Assembly: GCA_934646185.1 (NCBI GenBank)
Contig: CAKUEH010000044.1
Location: 1-17,650, forward strand
Length of the DNA: 17,650 nucleotides
Source of the DNA: an uncultured Oscillospiraceae bacterium
GTDB lineage: Bacteria > Bacillota > Clostridia > Oscillospirales > Oscillospiraceae
Direction: 5' to 3'
In this document: piece by piece, positions 14,473-17,650 of the stretch
How the letters are laid out: every line of letters starts with the position of its first letter
Numbering within the stretch: position 1 is the stretch's first letter
The notes under the pieces: model-generated
Databases searched by the model: none
Seen by the model: only the letters and a program-made list of their open reading frames with translations
What the model was told of the DNA's origin: nothing
Translations under genes and position numbers: made by a program

Positions 14473-14637
14473 GTAGGGGCCGATGCCCATCTTCGGCGCG
14501 AAGAGCCGCGCAAAGCGCGGTTGCGCCTCGAAACTAGCCTGCGGGCATCGCATCGGCCCACGCGGATTGTACCTTTTTACGGAAATCTTCGGCAAATTCG
14601 TAACATTTATAGGGCCGACAGAGTCGTCGGCCCCTAC
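14473..14637. repeat. Palindromic repeat element, copy 2 (165 bp, with 61-bp insertion)
   Basis: Copy 2 starts GTAGGGGCCGATG and ends CATCGGCCC for its left hairpin (14473-14559), then has a 52-base linker and a right hairpin (14612-14637) identical to that of copy 1. Removing 61 bases from the left loop gives 104 bp, the same length as copy 3. The linker shares TACGGAAATCTTCGGC (14578-14593) with copy 3 and AACATTTAT with copy 1. Confidence 0.8.
14490..14550. repeat. 61-bp hairpin insertion in the loop of repeat copy 2
   Basis: These 61 bases interrupt what would otherwise be the GATGCCCA/CATC loop of the left hairpin, compared with copy 3 read in reverse. The insert can itself fold: CCGCGC AAA GCGCGG at its centre and TTCG...CGAA as outer arms. 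GGGCATCG at its right end repeats CGATGCCC at the left in inverted form. Confidence 0.5.
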
Positions 14638-14657
14638 AACGCCCCTTCGTACTCCCT

Positions 14658-14761
14658 GTAAGGGCGGACGACTCTGTCCGCCCGCTGACTGCACCAATTC
14701 TACGGAAATCTTCGGCGGATTCGCAACTTCCCATCGGGCCGATGTGGGCATCGGCCCCTAC
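14658..14761. repeat. Palindromic repeat element, copy 3 (104 bp)
   Basis: The left hairpin (14658-14683, stem GGGCGGAC/GTCCGCCC) differs from that of copy 1 at one base. The linker is 52 bases. The right hairpin (14736-14761) has stem GGGCCGATG/CATCGGCCC with loop TGGG. It is 20 bases after copy 2 in the same orientation. The stem variants keep pairing, which indicates selection or copying from a folded unit. Confidence 0.85.
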
Positions 14762-14785
14762 AAGGTCTTTCGGCGAAATCGTACT

Positions 14786-14816
14786 GCCCTGCAAATCTCG
14801 AACGCAGGGCGTTTTT
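14786..14816 (+). terminator. Intrinsic terminator without a visible upstream gene
   Basis: GCCCTGC (14786-14792) pairs with GCAGGGC (14804-14810), followed by GTTTTT. The stem-plus-T-run is a good intrinsic terminator on the plus strand. The nearest upstream gene, the ABC-F gene, runs the other way, so there is no obvious transcript for it to end. Confidence 0.6.
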
Positions 14817-15055
14817 ACCGCAGCAATTCAAACGCAGCGATGCGCAAATCGGTTGCCCCGTAACAGGCGGCGCGTAGCTTAGTGTCCGCAAGGTGATTCG
14901 GTGTGCTTGTAACAACTAAAAATTGGTGCTTGCCTGAATCGTTCCCGCGGAACGCAAAAACCGTAACCAAGCGCCCCTTTTCTTCCCTGTCTTTTCCGGC
15001 AAGGCGGAAAAGACAGGGCCGCCGGAGGCCGTTCCCTGAATCAGAATCTCCCCAC
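14817..15055. other. Gene-free tract with strong hairpins upstream of prmA
   Basis: No convincing gene was found here. There are two clear hairpins: CGTTCC/GGAACG (14940-14945 with 14949-14954), and a perfect 14-bp stem CCCTGTCTTTTCCG/CGGAAAAGACAGGG (14985-14998 with 15005-15018) with a six-base loop and no T-run on either side. On the minus strand an open frame ends at 14815. It reads, among other segments, FAFRGNDSGKHQFLVVTSTP and RAACYGATDLRIAAFELLR, and could be a gene remnant. The tract could equally be a dispersed repeat or a structured RNA. Confidence 0.4.
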
Positions 15056-15084
15056 TTGTTATTTGCGCCGGTTTCGTGTAAAAT
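15056..15084 (+). promoter_or_regulatory. Promoter of prmA
   Basis: TTGTTA (15056-15061) and TAAAAT (15079-15084) are separated by 17 bases. The hexamers match consensus at four and five of six positions. Transcription would begin near 15091, giving a leader of about 50 bases before the prmA ATG. Confidence 0.65.
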
Positions 15085-15139
15085 AGAACAAATATTGCGA
15101 TTGGAAGGATCTCCGCCTCTGGAGACCGGGAGGATAACC

Positions 15140-16114
15140 ATGCAGTGGATCGAACTTACCATCAAGACAGCGCCCGCGGCCATCGACCTTGTCTGCGACC
15201 GGCTGACCGTGCTGGGCTTTGACAGCTTCATCGTCGACGACCAGGAGCAGTTTCATGAATTTCTGGAGCAGAACCGCCAGTACTGGGACTATGTGGACGA
15301 GGGGCTGGAAAAGCAGATGCAGGGTCTGTCGCAGATCCGGCTGTATCTGGAGCAGAATGCGTCCGTGCCGGAAACGGTCGAAAGTCTCAAAAGCCAGCTG
15401 GCCGCGCTGCGCGCGCAGTATCCGTCGGTGGACTTCGGCTCTCTCGACGTGCAGCTGGCAAACGTCAAGGACGAGGACTGGGAAAACAACTGGAAGCAGT
15501 ATTATCAGCCGCTGCCCATCGGCGAGCGGCTTCTTGTCGTGCCCGAGTGGCTGCACCCGGAAAACCCGGAAAACCGCGTCGAGGTCCTGCTCGACCCCGG
15601 CATGATCTTCGGCACCGGCGCGCATGCGTCCACGCAGATGTGCATGCGCGAGCTCGAACGCGCCATTCAGGGCGGCGAGCGGGTGCTCGATCTCGGCAGC
15701 GGCAGCGGCATTTTGTCCATCACGGCGATTTTGCTCGGCGCGGCGCACGCCACGGGCGTGGACATCGACCCCAAGGCCGAGGATATTGCCCGGGAAAACG
15801 CCGCCATCAACCAGATCTTTGCCGACCGCTTCACCGCCGTCACCGGCGACGTGATCGGGGATAAAACCATGATGGAGTCGCTCAAGGGGCATTACGACGT
15901 GGTGCTGGCCAATATCGTGGCCGACGTCATCATCCCCTTAAGCCGCGTTGTGCCGGAATTTCTGCAGGAGGACAGCATTTTCATCTGCTCCGGCATTCTC
16001 AATACGCGCCTCGCGGAGGTTCTGGACGCGCTGGAGAAAAACGGCCTGCAGATCCTCTCCACCGAGCAGCAGGAGGACTGGTGCCGCGTGACCGCCGCGC
16101 GCGCGGAAGCGTGA
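15140..16114 (+). CDS. prmA: Ribosomal protein L11 methyltransferase PrmA
   Basis: PrmA trimethylates lysines and the N-terminus of ribosomal protein L11 using SAM. The N-terminal substrate-binding domain (MQWIELTIKT to about 120) ends in the family stretch DEDWENNWKQYYQP (111-124). The catalytic domain has DPGMIFGTGAHAST (152-165), the SAM motif VLDLGSGSGILSI (182-194), GVDIDPKA (206-213) and ANIVADVI (257-264). The length of 324 residues is slightly longer than usual because of an inserted helix around 40-100. An upstream in-frame extension was rejected because GGGAGGA stands five bases before the ATG at 15140 and a promoter precedes it. It is followed 18 bases later by the next gene. Confidence 0.96.
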   Translation: MQWIELTIKTAPAAIDLVCDRLTVLGFDSFIVDDQEQFHEFLEQNRQYWDYVDEGLEKQMQGLSQIRLYLEQNASVPETVESLKSQLAALRAQYPSVDFGSLDVQLANVKDEDWENNWKQYYQPLPIGERLLVVPEWLHPENPENRVEVLLDPGMIFGTGAHASTQMCMRELERAIQGGERVLDLGSGSGILSITAILLGAAHATGVDIDPKAEDIARENAAINQIFADRFTAVTGDVIGDKTMMESLKGHYDVVLANIVADVIIPLSRVVPEFLQEDSIFICSGILNTRLAEVLDALEKNGLQILSTEQQEDWCRVTAARAEA

Positions 16115-16132
16115 CGGGAGGAAGGAGAACCC

Positions 16133-17170
16133 ATGCGTATTTTTTCCTACCGCAACAAGCGGACGCTGCGGCGCATCGCGCTCATCGTGCTGCTGGCCGC
16201 GGTCCTGCTCGGCCTGCTGATCCTTGCGCGCATCAGCTATCTGGGCCGCTACGCCGTGTATTCGCCGGATGGCGTCTATTTTGACAAAACACAGAAGCTG
16301 CAGCGCACCCCGCAGACGCCGGCGGATACGTCGGATGCGGAAGAGTACCCATTCGAAACGATCCTGTCCGCCGCTTCCGAAGAAACGGAGGTCGACCCGA
16401 ACGCCGTGCAGCTGCAGGGCTTTTACATCTCCACGACCATGCTTGCAAACAGCGTGGACGAGGTGCGGCAGGCGCTCGCGGACGCCGACGGGTATAACGC
16501 CGTGCTCATCGACGTCAAAAGTCCGCTCGGAAACTTCTATTATTCGACCGACATTGCCGACACCCAGACCGCCGATGCGGACATCGCCGCCTGCGACGCG
16601 CTCATCAAGGAGCTGACGGAGACGCCGGATCTGATCGTGATCGCCCGCGTGCCCGCGTTCTCCGACCCGAATTTTGTCGCGAAGCACTATTCCTCCGCCC
16701 TGACGACGAAGTCCGGCGATCTGTGGATGGACGAGCGGCGGTGCTACTGGCTGCGGCCGGACTCGCTCGACGCGCGCAGCTATCTGGCCGCCATCGCGCT
16801 CGAACTCGATGCGCGCGGCTTTGACGAGGTGCTGTTCGACAACTTCACCGTGCCGGACGACGATTCCGTCACCTGGGACACCGAGGCCATGACGCAGATC
16901 GCCGCGCTGGAGGACTGCGCGGAGACGCTGGGCGCGAATCTGACCGGCAGCTCCATCCGCCTCGCGCTGGGTACAAGCGTCCCGTCCGTCGCGCAGTATG
17001 CCAGCCGCGTGTATATCACGACGGAAAAGGCCAACGATGTGATGACCGTGACCGAGGCCATGCGCGAAGTGCTGCCGGATCCGTCCACGCAGCTCGTCTT
17101 CGTCACGACCTCCCACGACACCCGGTTCGACGCAGCCGGCGTCATCCGCCCGCTGCTCGGCGGCGAATGA
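16133..17170 (+). CDS. Membrane-anchored putative glycoside hydrolase (DUF4015-like)
   Basis: The 345-residue protein has one N-terminal membrane segment (RIALIVLLAAVLLGLLILAR, 14-33) after a basic start, then an extracytoplasmic part (inference). The domain from about 94 resembles the putative glycoside-hydrolase family DUF4015: LQGFYISTTMLAN (94-106), YNAVLIDVKSPLGNFYYSTD (121-140), LIVIARVPAFSDPNFV (167-182), YWLRPDSLDARSYLAAIALE (205-224) and GFDEVLFDNFTVP (229-241). Asp127 and Asp236 are at barrel strand ends. The usual FDYVRFP-type motif is altered to FDNFTVP. No enzyme activity is known to me for this family. It probably shares the prmA transcript (18-base gap, GGAGG site). Confidence 0.8.
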   Translation: MRIFSYRNKRTLRRIALIVLLAAVLLGLLILARISYLGRYAVYSPDGVYFDKTQKLQRTPQTPADTSDAEEYPFETILSAASEETEVDPNAVQLQGFYISTTMLANSVDEVRQALADADGYNAVLIDVKSPLGNFYYSTDIADTQTADADIAACDALIKELTETPDLIVIARVPAFSDPNFVAKHYSSALTTKSGDLWMDERRCYWLRPDSLDARSYLAAIALELDARGFDEVLFDNFTVPDDDSVTWDTEAMTQIAALEDCAETLGANLTGSSIRLALGTSVPSVAQYASRVYITTEKANDVMTVTEAMREVLPDPSTQLVFVTTSHDTRFDAAGVIRPLLGGE

Positions 17171-17204
17171 GACCCGGCAGCCGAATCCATAAGAGGAAGC
17201 ATAT

Positions 17205-17650
17205 ATGATCGATATTTCTGTAAAGGACCTGGTCAAGAGCTTTGACGCCGACACGAATCTGCTGGACGGCGTCAGCTTTGACATTCAGGCGGGGGAGCGC
17301 GTGGGCCTGCTCGGCCGGAACGGCGCGGGCAAGACGACGCTCTTCAAAATTCTGACCGGGGAGCTGGACTACAACACCGGCGAGGTGCGTTTCGCGCCGG
17401 GCCGGAAGGTCGGCCTCATCTCCCAGATCCCGCATTACCCGGCGGGCTATACGGTCGAGGACGTGCTGCGCACGGCGTTCCGGGAGCTTGCGAATATCCA
17501 GAGCAAAATGCGCCGCCTCGAAGAACAGATGGCCGCGCAGCCGGACAAGGCGCTGCTCGCCGAATACGACGCACTTTCCACGCGCTTTCAGACCGGCGGC
17601 GGCTACGAGACGGACATGCAGACCGACAAGATCTGCAACGGCCTCGGCAT
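17205..17650 (+). CDS. ABC-F family ATPase, partial (N-terminus only)
   Basis: The frame is open from the ATG at 17205 to the window edge (148 residues). It carries the first nucleotide-binding domain start: KDLVKSFDADTNLLDGVSFD and the intact Walker A GLLGRNGAGKTTLFKIL (34-50), then GELDYNTGEV and a Q-loop-like LISQIPHY. A charged helical stretch (LANIQSKMRRLEEQMAAQPD) follows, as in the ABC-F arm region. The pattern is that of ABC-F proteins such as Uup/YdiF; the subtype cannot be fixed without the rest. GAGGAAG stands just before the start, 34 bases after the previous stop, so it likely belongs to the prmA transcript. Confidence 0.9.
   Translation, partial: MIDISVKDLVKSFDADTNLLDGVSFDIQAGERVGLLGRNGAGKTTLFKILTGELDYNTGEVRFAPGRKVGLISQIPHYPAGYTVEDVLRTAFRELANIQSKMRRLEEQMAAQPDKALLAEYDALSTRFQTGGGYETDMQTDKICNGLG

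Noticed and set aside
12582..14537. A 651-residue open frame on the plus strand across the ABC-F gene
   Set aside because: It is antisense to a clear ABC-F protein, with no family motif and no ribosome binding site.
11734..14761. CRISPR array
   Set aside because: The repeats are internal palindromes of 104-165 bp in three unequally spaced copies, with no regular unique spacers and no cas genes nearby.
14392..14863. Short frames across repeat copies 2 and 3
   Set aside because: They read through the hairpin repeats on both strands, which explains their openness; none has a credible start site.
14868..14920. tRNA-like stretch (GGCGCGTAGCTTAGTG)
   Set aside because: It resembles a D-arm by eye, but no acceptor stem, anticodon arm or TTC arm follows.
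14903..15139. N-terminal extension of prmA
   Set aside because: The extension runs through the prmA promoter and leader, and the ATG at 15140 has a proper ribosome binding site and a typical PrmA N-terminus.

Overview
The window looks like a chromosomal segment of a GC-rich Clostridia-type Firmicute, probably of the Oscillospirales (inference). The reasons are the gene order of the nusA-infB operon (rimP-nusA-ylxR-ylxQ-infB-rbfA-nrnA-truB-ribF), a short NusA of 370 residues, strong GGAGG ribosome binding sites, and TTG/GTG starts. No rRNA, tRNA, CRISPR array, transposase or phage gene was found.

Region 1 (1-10204, minus strand) is a long translation and RNA-maturation operon read from right to left. 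A strong extended -10 promoter and a leader hairpin precede rimP. Then follow nusA, ylxR (rnpM), an L7Ae-type gene, infB, a 13-bp hairpin, rbfA, a DHH phosphoesterase (nrnA), truB, ribF, a GNAT acetyltransferase, smpB, a cyclophilin and a short-chain dehydrogenase cut by the window edge. Most junctions are overlapping or a few bases apart. A perfect TTGACA-N18-TATAAT promoter lies inside the end of the acetyltransferase gene and probably gives smpB its own transcript. Together these genes build and modify ribosomes and tRNA, start translation, degrade short RNA, rescue stalled ribosomes and make FAD.

Region 2 (10205-11560, plus strand) is divergent from the operon. It holds a multi-pass membrane protein of unknown function and a small PH-like-domain protein, closed by an intrinsic terminator.

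Region 3 (11560-15055) is the accessory-looking part. A SAM methyltransferase and a YbiT/YkpA-type ABC-F ATPase form a two-gene minus-strand unit. It is flanked on both sides by short palindromic repeats. The main family is a 104-105 bp element made of two inverted 26-nt hairpins around a 52-53 nt linker. There are three copies, with compensatory base changes in the stems, and one carries a 61-nt insertion in a hairpin loop. Identical or near-identical direct repeats therefore bracket the methyltransferase/ABC-F pair. The ABC-F protein has one intact ATP site and one that has lost every key residue I could check.

Region 4 (15056-17650, plus strand) holds prmA (ribosomal protein L11 methyltransferase) behind its own promoter, a membrane-anchored putative glycoside-hydrolase-like protein, and the start of a second ABC-F ATPase cut by the window edge.

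Most of the window is ordinary core-genome content. The repeat elements, the asymmetric ABC-F protein, the rimP leader and the uncharacterised tract upstream of prmA are the parts worth a second look. I did not find a clearly new multi-gene system.
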